DNA from: Chloroflexota bacterium
Lineage (GTDB): Bacteria > Chloroflexota > Dehalococcoidia > Bin125
Assembly: GCA_026707335.1 (NCBI GenBank)
Contig: JAPOXB010000125.1
Coordinates: 1 to 11,261, forward strand
DNA length: 11,261 nucleotides
Reading direction: 5' to 3'
A program made the translations under genes and the position numbers. Below are positions 5,982-11,261 of the stretch, piece after piece. The notes beneath the pieces are model-generated. The model was not told where the DNA came from. It saw only the letters and a program-made list of their open reading frames with translations, and did no database searches. Every line of letters starts with the position of its first letter. The stretch's first letter is position 1.

Positions 5982-6386
5982 TCACCACACGTAACACAGG
6001 ACTTCGCCGCCGACGTTCTGGCGGCGGGCGTCGCGGCCGGTCATCACGCCGCGCGGGGTGGACATGATGGCGACCCCCAGGCCGCCGTAGACGCGCGGGA
6101 TCTCGCGGCGCTGCACGTAGACGCGCAGGCCGGGCCGGCTGACGCGCTGCAGACCGGCGAGCACGGAATCGCCGCCCTCTTTGTACAGCAGCTCGATGTC
6201 GATCTCGGGCTGGGGGCCGCGGGCCGAGTCGCGGGTCTCGTAGCTCTTGATGAAGCCTTCTTCGGCCAGCACCTCCGCGATGGCGAGCTTCATCTTGGAG
6301 GCGGGGACGCGGACGCGGGCGTGTCGCGCGGTGACCGCATTGCGGATCCGGGCGAGCATGTCGGCGATGGGATCGGTTACGGGCAT
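5982..6386 (-). CDS. rpsH: 30S ribosomal protein S8
   Basis: S8 is a primary binder of the central domain of 16S rRNA (helix 21). In E. coli it is also the translational repressor of the spc operon through a site near rplE. The 134-residue product is normal. It starts with DPIADMLARIRNA (5-17), has VPASKMKLAIAEVLAEEGFI (27-46), RVYVQRREIPRVYGGLG (92-108) and ends IMSTPRGVMTGRDARR with GGEVLCYVW. AGGAG, overlapping the rplE stop, lies about 8 nt before the ATG. I could not identify an S8-binding helix mimic in the short rplE-rpsH junction, so the E. coli style of feedback cannot be claimed here. Confidence 0.98.
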   Translation of the reverse strand: MPVTDPIADMLARIRNAVTARHARVRVPASKMKLAIAEVLAEEGFIKSYETRDSARGPQPEIDIELLYKEGGDSVLAGLQRVSRPGLRVYVQRREIPRVYGGLGVAIMSTPRGVMTGRDARRQNVGGEVLCYVW

Positions 6387-6395
6387 CGCAGGCTC

Positions 6396-6950
6396 CTAGT
6401 TGTTCGATCGCGCGAAGGGCATGCCCAGCAGCTCGAGCAGGCGGCGGGCTTCGGCGTCGTTCTGGGCGGAGGTGAGGACGTTGATCTGCAGGCCGCGGAT
6501 GCGGTCGACCGTGCTGAACTCGATCTCGGGGAAGACGATCTGCTCCCGCAGGCCGATGCTGTAGTTGCCGCGCCCGTCGAAGGCGGTGCGGGAGAGGCCT
6601 TGGAAGTCGCGGATACGGGGCAGCGCGGCGTTGATCGTGCGGTCGAGGAACTCCCACATGCGATCGCCGCGCAGCGTGACGGTCACGCCGACGGGGTTGC
6701 CCTCGCGCAGCTTGAAGTTGGCGATCGACTTGCGGGCGCGCGTGATGACGGGGCGCTGGCCGGTGATCTGCCCCACCTCGGCGGCCACGGTGTCGAGCAC
6801 ACGGGCGTTGCCGAGCGCCTCGCCGAGGCCCACATTGACCACGACGCGGGTGACGCGCGGCACCTGCATGACGCTGGCGTAGCCGAACTCCTCCTGGAGC
6901 TTGGCCTGGATCTCGTCGCGGTAGCGCTGCTTGAGGCGGGGGACGGCCAT
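6396..6950 (-). CDS. rplE: 50S ribosomal protein L5
   Basis: L5 binds 5S rRNA and helix 84 of 23S rRNA in the central protuberance and contacts S13 in an intersubunit bridge. The 184-residue product has the usual length. It has VVVNVGLGEALGN (36-48), GQRPVITRARKSIANFKLREG (64-84), LPRIRDFQGLS (110-120) and the GNYSIGLREQIVFPEIEF block (128-145). The end ARRLLELLGMPF is typical. The start ATG shares one base with the rplX stop and follows GAGGAGG at about 10 nt. An ATG 30 codons upstream lies inside rplX and would not fit the family. rpsN normally comes next in this cluster, but the rplE stop is followed after 9 nt by rpsH. Confidence 0.98.
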   Translation of the reverse strand: MAVPRLKQRYRDEIQAKLQEEFGYASVMQVPRVTRVVVNVGLGEALGNARVLDTVAAEVGQITGQRPVITRARKSIANFKLREGNPVGVTVTLRGDRMWEFLDRTINAALPRIRDFQGLSRTAFDGRGNYSIGLREQIVFPEIEFSTVDRIRGLQINVLTSAQNDAEARRLLELLGMPFARSNN

Positions 6951-7264
6951 CAGTCGAGATCCTCCTCGCAGCGGCGGCAGAAGCGGACCTTGACGCCGTC
7001 GGTGCGGCGGCGGAAGCCTACGCGGGTGCGGTGGTCGCAATCGAGGCAGACGACGGCCACTTTGCTCCAGTGCAGCGGGGCCTCCACCTCGATGATGCCG
7101 GCCTGCGTGCCCAGCTGGCGCGCCTTCATGTGCTTTTTGACGATGTTGACGCCCTGCACGATCACGCGTCCCTTTTCCGGCTGCAACTCCCGGATCTGGC
7201 CGCGGCGGCCGCGGTCCTTGCCGCTGAGCACCTCGACGACGTCGTCCTGACGCAAGCGCCGCAT
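6950..7264 (-). CDS. rplX: 50S ribosomal protein L24 with C-terminal zinc ribbon
   Basis: L24 is an assembly initiator of the large subunit, binding the 5' domain of 23S rRNA close to the tunnel exit. The 104-residue product has the KOW motif at the N-terminus (DDVVEVLSGKDRGRRGQI, 7-24) and GVNIVKKHMKA (38-48). It ends with a Cys4 module, C73-x2-C76 and C96-x2-C99, linked by RTRVGFRRRTDG. This C-terminal metal-binding form occurs in many bacterial L24 proteins and probably binds zinc. The start ATG shares one base with the rplN stop (TGATG). The upstream GGAGGTGATC is close to a perfect anti-16S match, so initiation should be strong. The frame is open far upstream across rpsQ as a shadow, so this start is firmly preferred. 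Confidence 0.96.
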   Translation of the reverse strand: MRRLRQDDVVEVLSGKDRGRRGQIRELQPEKGRVIVQGVNIVKKHMKARQLGTQAGIIEVEAPLHWSKVAVVCLDCDHRTRVGFRRRTDGVKVRFCRRCEEDLD

Positions 7265-7632
7265 CAGATCACCTCCGGGGCCAGCGAGACGATGCGCATG
7301 TAGTTCTTCTCGCGCAACTCCCGCGCGACGGGCCCGAAGATGCGGGTGCCCTTGGGGTTGGTGAGGTCCGAGAGGATCACCGCCGCGTTGTCGTCGAACT
7401 TGATGTAGGAGCCGTCGTTGCGCCGGTAGCCCTTGGCCGTGCGCACGACGACCGCGCGCACCACGTCGCCCTTCTTCACGTCGCGGCCGGGGTCCGCCTG
7501 CTTGACCGTCGCCACGATGACGTCGCCCACGCTCGCGTAGCGCCGGCCGGTGCCGCCGAGCACACGAATGCAGAGAATCTTGCGGGCGCCGGAGTTGTCG
7601 GCGACGACGAGACGGCTCTCCTGCTGGATCAT
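7264..7632 (-). CDS. rplN: 50S ribosomal protein L14
   Basis: L14 is a highly conserved beta-barrel protein at the subunit interface. It forms intersubunit bridges, and the silencing factor RsfS binds it in other bacteria. The 122-residue product has exactly the usual length. It starts MIQQESRLVVADNSGA (1-16), contains CIRVLGGTGRRYASVGDVIV (21-40), and ends with NPKGTRIFGPVARELRE (92-108) and IVSLAPEVI (114-122). Its ATG overlaps the rpsQ stop as ATGA. The last codons, encoding PEVI, contain GGAGGTGATC, which also forms the Shine-Dalgarno sequence of rplX. No oddities are seen in the protein. Confidence 0.98.
   Translation of the reverse strand: MIQQESRLVVADNSGARKILCIRVLGGTGRRYASVGDVIVATVKQADPGRDVKKGDVVRAVVVRTAKGYRRNDGSYIKFDDNAAVILSDLTNPKGTRIFGPVARELREKNYMRIVSLAPEVI
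7267..7276 (-). promoter_or_regulatory. Near-perfect Shine-Dalgarno sequence for rplX inside rplN
   Basis: On the minus strand this reads GGAGGTGATC, the full anti-16S complement core, formed by the PEVI codons of rplN with GGAGG 7 nt from the rplX ATG. It is the strongest ribosome-binding site I noticed here. Confidence 0.65.
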
Positions 7633-8564
7633 GACTCCGTCTCCGCATCGGTCGCGGCGTCGGCGGTCGCGGCTGCATCCGCGGGGGCGTCGGCCTCAGC
7701 CTCCGCGTCCTCGGCGTCGGCGGCGTCGGCGCTTGGCGGCGCTTCGGCCTCCTCCGACTCCTCCGAGTCCACAGCCGGCTCGGGATCTGTCTCCTCAATG
7801 GCCGGCTCCAGCTCGGCGGCGGTCTCTGGCTCTGGCTCTGGCTCGGACGCAGAGTCGTCGGTCGGCGACACGTCGGCCGCCGCCTCCGCGTCCTCAACCG
7901 CCGCGGGCTCGGCCGTCTCCGCGGCCGGGTCCGGTTCGGCGTCGTCCTCGTCGGCCGCGTCCGACTCCGCGTCGTCGGCTGGCGGGGCCTCGGCCTCCGC
8001 CTCTGGGGTCTCCGCCGCCGCCTCGGCCGCCTCGGGCTCGGCATCGGGCTCCGCGGCCGCGTCGGCCTCGGCCGCCACTTCCTCGGCTGCATCCTCGACG
8101 GGCGGGGCGTCCGCCTCCGCCGGCGGTTCCGCAGGCTCCGCCTCCGCGGGCTCGGCCGCTTCCGCGGCCGGCTCCGGCTCGGCGTCGGGCGCGGCCTCGG
8201 CAGCCGCGACTGCCTCGACGCTCGACGGGGCCTCCGCGTCGGCCGACGCCTCCACCGCCTCGGCCGGCGCGGCCTCATCGACCGGGGGCGCTTGGATATC
8301 GCGCGGTTGGATATCGGCGACCTCGTGCCGTTCCAGGATGCGCACCACGCGCCAATGCTTGCGGCGGGACAGCGGCCGACACTCCTCGATCAGCACTTGG
8401 TCGCCCAACTCGCAGGCGTTGGTTTCGTCGTGTGCCTGGAACTGCTTGCGGCGCCGCAGCACCTTCTTATAGCGCCGGTGCGTGACGGTGCGCTCAACGC
8501 GCACGACGACGGTCTTGTCCATCTTGTCGCTGACGACGACGCCGGTGCGCTGCTTACGTGCCAT
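7629..8564 (-). CDS. rpsQ: 30S ribosomal protein S17 with ~220-residue acidic Ala/Glu/Pro/Asp tail
   Basis: S17 is a primary 16S rRNA-binding OB-fold protein of the 30S body. Residues 1-85 are a standard S17: TGVVVSDKMDKTVVV (7-21), HRRYKKVLRRRKQFQAHDE (29-47), CELGDQVLIEECRPLSRRK (51-69) and WRVVRILER (71-79). The family normally ends there at about 80-90 residues, yet this frame stays open to residue 311. From residue 89 to the end I count about 80 Asp/Glu in 223 residues, the rest being mostly Ala and Pro with some Ser, Thr and Val, and not one Lys, Arg or Cys. It looks intrinsically disordered. AAGGAG lies about 11 nt before the ATG. The stop forms ATGA with the rplN start, a 4-nt overlap, so the long frame is integrated into the operon and is not a lost stop running into noncoding DNA. 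The S17 call is secure; the tail's role is unknown. Confidence 0.95.
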   Translation of the reverse strand: MARKQRTGVVVSDKMDKTVVVRVERTVTHRRYKKVLRRRKQFQAHDETNACELGDQVLIEECRPLSRRKHWRVVRILERHEVADIQPRDIQAPPVDEAAPAEAVEASADAEAPSSVEAVAAAEAAPDAEPEPAAEAAEPAEAEPAEPPAEADAPPVEDAAEEVAAEADAAAEPDAEPEAAEAAAETPEAEAEAPPADDAESDAADEDDAEPDPAAETAEPAAVEDAEAAADVSPTDDSASEPEPEPETAAELEPAIEETDPEPAVDSEESEEAEAPPSADAADAEDAEAEADAPADAAATADAATDAETES

Positions 8565-8566
8565 CG

Positions 8567-9016
8567 CTAGCTCGTCTCCTTCTCGGGGGCGTCCTCGGCG
8601 TCGTCGGGCGCCTCGGCATCGGCCGAGGTCAGTTCGACATCTTCGACGGCCTCGGCCGCGAGTTCGTCGGCCAGGGCGCTGGGCGGGATCAGGGGGGCGG
8701 CCTCCTCGGGAAGCGCACTCTCGGCCGCCGCGCGCTCGTCGAGCGCGCGCTGCTTCTGCGGGGAGATCGGGGCGGGGGCCGTCGCGGCGAGCGGCGCCAG
8801 CGGCGTACCGGCGGCGGCGGCGAGTTCGCGCTCCCGCAGCACCGTGCGCAACCGCGCGATCTGCCGCCGCGCCCGCCGGATGGTCGTGAGATCCTGGAGC
8901 TGATGCGTGCCCTTCTGGAACTGCAGGTTGAACAGTTCACGGTAGGCCTCGTTGACAGCGGCCGTGAGCGCGGCGTCGTCGAGCCGGCGGGCTTCGTCGG
9001 CGAGTGGATTGGGCAT
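8567..9016 (-). CDS. rpmC: 50S ribosomal protein L29 with long C-terminal extension
   Basis: L29 is a small two-helix protein on the large-subunit surface beside the tunnel exit. Together with L23 it forms part of the platform where nascent-chain factors and the translocon dock. Residues 1-65 match the family: a first helix ending in YRELFNLQFQKGTHQLQDL (25-43) and a second helix with RRARRQIARLRTVLRERE (47-64). The product is 149 residues where the family usually has about 60-75. Residues from about 66 on form an Ala/Pro-rich linker (LAPLAATAPAPISPQ), a short charged segment (QKQRALDERAAAES) and an acidic end rich in Ala, Asp and Glu. The extension has no recognised domain. GGAGGT lies 9 nt before the ATG, inside the end of rplP. 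The stop is 2 nt from the rpsQ start. The L29 call is secure; the tail's function is unknown. Confidence 0.94.
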   Translation of the reverse strand: MPNPLADEARRLDDAALTAAVNEAYRELFNLQFQKGTHQLQDLTTIRRARRQIARLRTVLRERELAAAAGTPLAPLAATAPAPISPQKQRALDERAAAESALPEEAAPLIPPSALADELAAEAVEDVELTSADAEAPDDAEDAPEKETS

Positions 9017-9018
9017 GG

Positions 9019-9438
9019 TCAGATGACCTCCACTTCGCGCTGTACGACGCGGGTGTGGACCGGCAGCTTGTGCGCGGCGAGCCGCAGCGCCTCGCGGGCG
9101 TCGTTCTCGCCGACACCGCCGATCTCGAAGAGGATGCGGCCGGGCTTGACGACGGCGACCCACTTCTCGGGCGCGCCCTTGCCCTTGCCCATACGCGTCT
9201 CGGCCGGCTTCTGGGTGACCGACTTGTCGGGGAAGATGCGAATCCAGACCTTGCCGCCGCGCTTGACGTGGTGCGTGATGGCGCGGCGCGCGGCCTCGAT
9301 CTGGCGGCCGTCGATCCAGGCGGCGTCGAGGGACTGCAGGCCGAACTCGCCGAAGGCGACCTGGCTGCCGCCGTGGGCGACGCCGCGGCGCCGGCCGCGA
9401 TGGTGTTTGCGCCACTTGACCCGCTTGGGCTGCAGCAT
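9019..9438 (-). CDS. rplP: 50S ribosomal protein L16
   Basis: L16 binds 23S rRNA near the A-site tRNA elbow and 5S rRNA and is assembled late in the large subunit. The 139-residue product has the normal length. It starts MLQPKRVKWRKHHRGR and has VAFGEFGLQSLD (27-38), IRIFPDKSVTQKP (66-78), RMGKGKG (82-88) and the end segment LRLAAHKLPVHTRVV (118-132). Arg82 is the counterpart of the arginine that is hydroxylated in E. coli L16. The open frame continues 48 codons upstream, but that is rpsC in another frame. The start chosen gives the family N-terminus, shares one base with the rpsC stop and follows a G-rich Shine-Dalgarno sequence (GGGGGGAG). Nothing is unusual. Confidence 0.98.
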   Translation of the reverse strand: MLQPKRVKWRKHHRGRRRGVAHGGSQVAFGEFGLQSLDAAWIDGRQIEAARRAITHHVKRGGKVWIRIFPDKSVTQKPAETRMGKGKGAPEKWVAVVKPGRILFEIGGVGENDAREALRLAAHKLPVHTRVVQREVEVI

Positions 9439-10175
9439 CAGGCGCTCCCCCCAGCCGCGCCGGTCGGCGCCAGCGGCGACGAGGGCGGCGGCGGCACGGC
9501 GTGGGCGGGGCCGGTGGCCTCGCGCTCGTCGCTGCGGCCCTCGGCGGCGGCGGGCAGGATCTCGCCCTTGTAGATCCAGCACTTGACGCCGATCTGGCCG
9601 AAGACCGTGTGCGCTTCGGCGAAGCCGTAGTCGATGTCGGCGCGAATCGTGTGCAGGGGCACGCGGCCGTCCATCTCGGCGGCGCTGCGCGACATCTCGG
9701 CGCCGCCCAGGCGCCCGCTGATGCGGATCCGGACCCCCTCCGCTCCGCGCTGCCGGGTGCGCAGCACGGCCTGCTTGATGGCGCGGCGGAAGGCCACCCG
9801 CCGCTCGAGCTGGTCGGCGACGTTGCGCGCCACCAGATAGGCGTCGAGTTCGGGGGTGCGGATCTCCTGGATGTTCACGCGCACGCGGCGTCCGGTGAGC
9901 CTCTCCAGGTCGGTGCGCAGTTCATCCACCTTCTGCCCGCCGCGGCCGATGACGATGCCCGGCTTGGCGGTGTGGATGGAGACGGTGAGCTGGCTGATGT
10001 TGCGTTCGATCTCGACGCGCGAGATGCCGGCCTCGCCCAGCGTGCGGTTGAGGAAGTCGCGGATCTCGCGGTCCTCGCGCAGGAGCTTGGCGTAGTCCTG
10101 GTCGGCGTACCACTGGCTGCGCCAGGTGTAGATGGCGCCGATCCGGAAGCTGGTGGGATGTACTTTGTGGCCCAT
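9438..10175 (-). CDS. rpsC: 30S ribosomal protein S3 with Pro/Ala-rich C-terminal tail
   Basis: S3 is a 30S head protein at the mRNA entry channel, where it takes part in mRNA unwinding. The 245-residue product starts MGHKVHPTSFRIG. It has the type II KH domain with the loop GRGG (78-81, within IVIGRGGQKVDEL) and the C-terminal S3 domain with ISGRLGGAEMSRS (152-164) and TIRADIDYG (176-184), closing with VKCWIYKGEILP (197-208). The frame is open well upstream across rplV, but the ATG at MGHK is the family start. After about residue 209 there is a tail of about 36 residues rich in Ala, Pro and Gly with no fold I recognise. The family core usually ends soon after this point, and variable tails are common. 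The stop overlaps the rplP start as TGATG. Confidence 0.97.
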   Translation of the reverse strand: MGHKVHPTSFRIGAIYTWRSQWYADQDYAKLLREDREIRDFLNRTLGEAGISRVEIERNISQLTVSIHTAKPGIVIGRGGQKVDELRTDLERLTGRRVRVNIQEIRTPELDAYLVARNVADQLERRVAFRRAIKQAVLRTRQRGAEGVRIRISGRLGGAEMSRSAAEMDGRVPLHTIRADIDYGFAEAHTVFGQIGVKCWIYKGEILPAAAEGRSDEREATGPAHAVPPPPSSPLAPTGAAGGSA

Positions 10176-10177
10176 GC

Positions 10178-10516
10178 TTAGTCCGCCTCGTCCGTGACGA
10201 CCACCGTGATGTGGCAGGTGCGCTTGAGCAGCGGCTGCACGCGGCCGCGGGCGGCGGCCCGGAAGCGATGCAGCGTGCGCGCGTCGCCGGCGTAGATCTG
10301 CGCGATGCGCAGGTCGCCGGGGGCGATGTTGAAGTTGCTCTCCGCGTTGGCGGCGGCCGACTCGACGACCTTGGCGACCTGCTTCGCGCCCGGCTTGGGG
10401 GTGAAGCGCAGCGTCGTGAGCGCCCCTTCGACGGGCATGCCGCGCAGCCCCTGCAGGATCATGCGGGCCTTGCGGGGCGACATGCGGACGTACTTGGCGG
10501 TGGCGCGCACTTGCAT
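10178..10516 (-). CDS. rplV: 50S ribosomal protein L22
   Basis: L22 is an early-assembling 23S rRNA binder. Its long beta-hairpin lines the nascent-peptide exit tunnel next to L4 and is a known site of macrolide-resistance mutations. The 112-residue product is normal in length. It shows SPRKAR (13-18), the helical region VAKVVESAAANAESN (48-61) and a hairpin around residues 78-100 rich in Arg (HRFRAAARGR), ending in the KRTCHITVVV strand. The start lies 2 nt after the rpsS stop (TAGCCATG) and I see no good Shine-Dalgarno sequence there, which suggests dependence on ribosomes terminating at rpsS. It ends TAA, 2 nt before rpsC. No truncation or odd residues are seen. Confidence 0.97.
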   Translation of the reverse strand: MQVRATAKYVRMSPRKARMILQGLRGMPVEGALTTLRFTPKPGAKQVAKVVESAAANAESNFNIAPGDLRIAQIYAGDARTLHRFRAAARGRVQPLLKRTCHITVVVTDEAD

Positions 10517-10518
10517 GG

Positions 10519-10803
10519 CTATCGCACCCGGGTGCTGCGGTCGGAGCGCCCCACGTGACCGCGGAAGGTGCGGGTGGGCGCGAACTCACCGAGCTTGTGC
10601 CCGACCATGTTCTCGGAGATGAAGACGGGGATGTGGCGGCGGCCGTCGTGGACACCGATCGTCATGCCCACCATCTCGGGCGTGATGGTGGAGGCGCGGG
10701 CCCAGGTCTGGATGACCGTGCGCTTGCCGGAGACGCGGGCGCGCTCGACCTTCGCCTGCAGGCGGTGGTCGATGTAGGGCCCCTTCTTGGTCGATCGGGA
10801 CAT
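10519..10803 (-). CDS. rpsS: 30S ribosomal protein S19
   Basis: S19 sits in the head of the 30S subunit, paired with S13, and contacts 16S rRNA and the A-site finger of 23S rRNA. The 94-residue product has the usual family length. It starts MSRSTKKGPY, has TPEMVGMTIGVHDGR (41-55) and the diagnostic ENMVGHKLGEFAPTRTF (64-80). The frame is open 33 codons further upstream, but that stretch is the end of rplB read in another frame. The ATG chosen here gives the family N-terminus and has AGGAG 5 nt upstream, overlapping the rplB stop. The gap to rplB is 8 nt and rplV starts 2 nt after the stop, so translation is probably coupled on both sides. I see no anomaly. Confidence 0.98.
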   Translation of the reverse strand: MSRSTKKGPYIDHRLQAKVERARVSGKRTVIQTWARASTITPEMVGMTIGVHDGRRHIPVFISENMVGHKLGEFAPTRTFRGHVGRSDRSTRVR

Positions 10804-10811
10804 CGGGTCTC

Positions 10812-11261
10812 CTAGCGGCGCTTGCGCCCGCGGCGGCGGACGATGTACTTGTCGGAGGGCTTCTTGCCGCGCGTGCGGTAGCCCAGCGTGGGCTTGCCCC
10901 ACGGCGTCTTGGGGGCGGGCAGGCCGATGGGCGCCTTGCCCTCGCCGCCGCCGTGGGGGTGGTCGGCGGGGTTCATCACCGAGCCGCGCACCTGCGGCCG
11001 CCGGCCGCGATGGCGCACCCGGCCGGCCTTGCCCAGCTTGATGTTGGCGTGCTCGACGTTGCCCACCTGGCCGATGGTCGCGAAGCAGTCGCGCCGCACG
11101 CGGCGCATCTCGCCCGACGGCAGGCGCAGCAGGACGAAGTCGCCCTCCTTGGCCATGATCTGGGCCGAGGCGCCGGCGCTGCGCACGATCTGCGCGCCGC
11201 GGCCGGGGTTCAACTCGACGCCGTGGACGGCGGTGCCGTTGGGGATCAGGTGCAGCGGCAT
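10812..11261 (-). CDS. rplB: 50S ribosomal protein L2, C-terminal part (5' end outside window)
   Basis: L2 binds 23S rRNA near the peptidyl-transferase centre and is needed for subunit association. The 149 residues visible match the C-terminal half of the roughly 275-residue family. They include the SH3-like barrel with RLPSGEMRR (47-54), GNVEHANIKLGKAGR (67-81), and the signature SVMNPADHPHGGGEG (94-108), whose histidines lie near the active site in known ribosomes. The basic end VRRRGRKRR is typical. The methionine codon at the window edge aligns inside the family (before IPNGT), so it is an internal residue and the true start lies beyond base 11261. The TAG stop is part of TAGGAG, which also serves as the Shine-Dalgarno sequence of rpsS. 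Nothing looks broken. The identification is secure; only the gene's extent is incomplete. Confidence 0.97.
   Translation of the reverse strand: MPLHLIPNGTAVHGVELNPGRGAQIVRSAGASAQIMAKEGDFVLLRLPSGEMRRVRRDCFATIGQVGNVEHANIKLGKAGRVRHRGRRPQVRGSVMNPADHPHGGGEGKAPIGLPAPKTPWGKPTLGYRTRGKKPSDKYIVRRRGRKRR

Noticed and set aside
5703..7250. 515-codon open frame on the + strand
   Set aside because: It is antisense to rplF, rpsH, rplE and rplX with no recognisable protein content.
6950..8278. 442-codon minus-strand frame rich in Arg/Pro/Ser that ends as L24
   Set aside because: Only the last 104 codons are real (rplX). The rest is rpsQ and rplN read in another frame; the Arg/Pro richness is the frame-shifted image of the Ala/Glu tail.
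7629..8300. Acidic tail of S17 as a frameshift artefact or lost stop codon
   Set aside because: The tail keeps one frame for over 220 codons with consistent Ala/Glu/Asp/Pro composition and ends precisely in an ATGA overlap with rplN, which would be unlikely after a random readthrough. An assembly error in the repeats cannot be fully excluded.
7550..8485. 311-codon Arg/Pro-rich + strand frame and a nearby Ala/Ser-rich + strand frame
   Set aside because: Both are complements of the S17 low-complexity tail; repetitive GC-rich DNA opens all frames. The minus frame is chosen because it continues the S17 core and ends at the rplN start.
11259..11261. ATG at the window edge as the start of rplB
   Set aside because: The following residues align to the middle of L2, so the N-terminal half must lie outside the window; the Met is internal.

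Overview
The window is one uninterrupted block of the bacterial S10-spc-alpha ribosomal protein supercluster, read entirely on the minus strand, so gene order runs from high to low coordinates. In transcription order I see: the end of rplB, then rpsS, rplV, rpsC, rplP, rpmC, rpsQ, rplN, rplX, rplE, rpsH, rplF, rplR, rpsE, rpmD, rplO, secY, adk, map, rpsM, and the first codons of what is probably rpsK. Everything else that looks open in other frames is a shadow of these genes. I see no tRNA, rRNA, mobile element, CRISPR array or clear promoter.

The DNA is very GC-rich and the proteins are typical of a free-living bacterium. Protein style (L16 beginning MLQPKR, SecY beginning near LLQALVDAWRQPD, a long-LID adenylate kinase, a zinc-ribbon L24) would fit a high-GC Chloroflexota-like lineage, but this is a weak guess from memory and no search was run.

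The operon is extremely compact. Most junctions are TGATG or ATGA overlaps or 2-15 nt gaps, and many Shine-Dalgarno sequences lie inside the end of the preceding gene, so most genes should be translationally coupled. The only gaps above 20 nt are 514-614 (map to rpsM, holding a strong GC-rich hairpin) and 94-129 (rpsM to rpsK). Three genes usual in this cluster are missing: rpsN between rplE and rpsH, and infA and rpmJ between map and rpsM.

The genes together build the ribosome (small-subunit S3, S5, S8, S13, S17, S19 and probably S11; large-subunit L2, L5, L6, L14, L15, L16, L18, L22, L24, L29, L30). They also supply the protein-export channel SecY, the N-terminal methionine-removing enzyme Map and adenylate kinase.

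The unusual content lies in protein extensions. SecY carries roughly 125-150 extra residues in the extracytoplasmic loop between TM7 and TM8, and part of that insert resembles the flagellin/hook 'IN' motif by eye. S17 carries a tail of about 220 residues, very acidic and free of Lys and Arg. L29 carries an Ala-rich, increasingly acidic tail of about 85 residues. The presumed S11 starts with an Ala/Pro-rich extension, and S3 and S5 have smaller disordered-looking ends.
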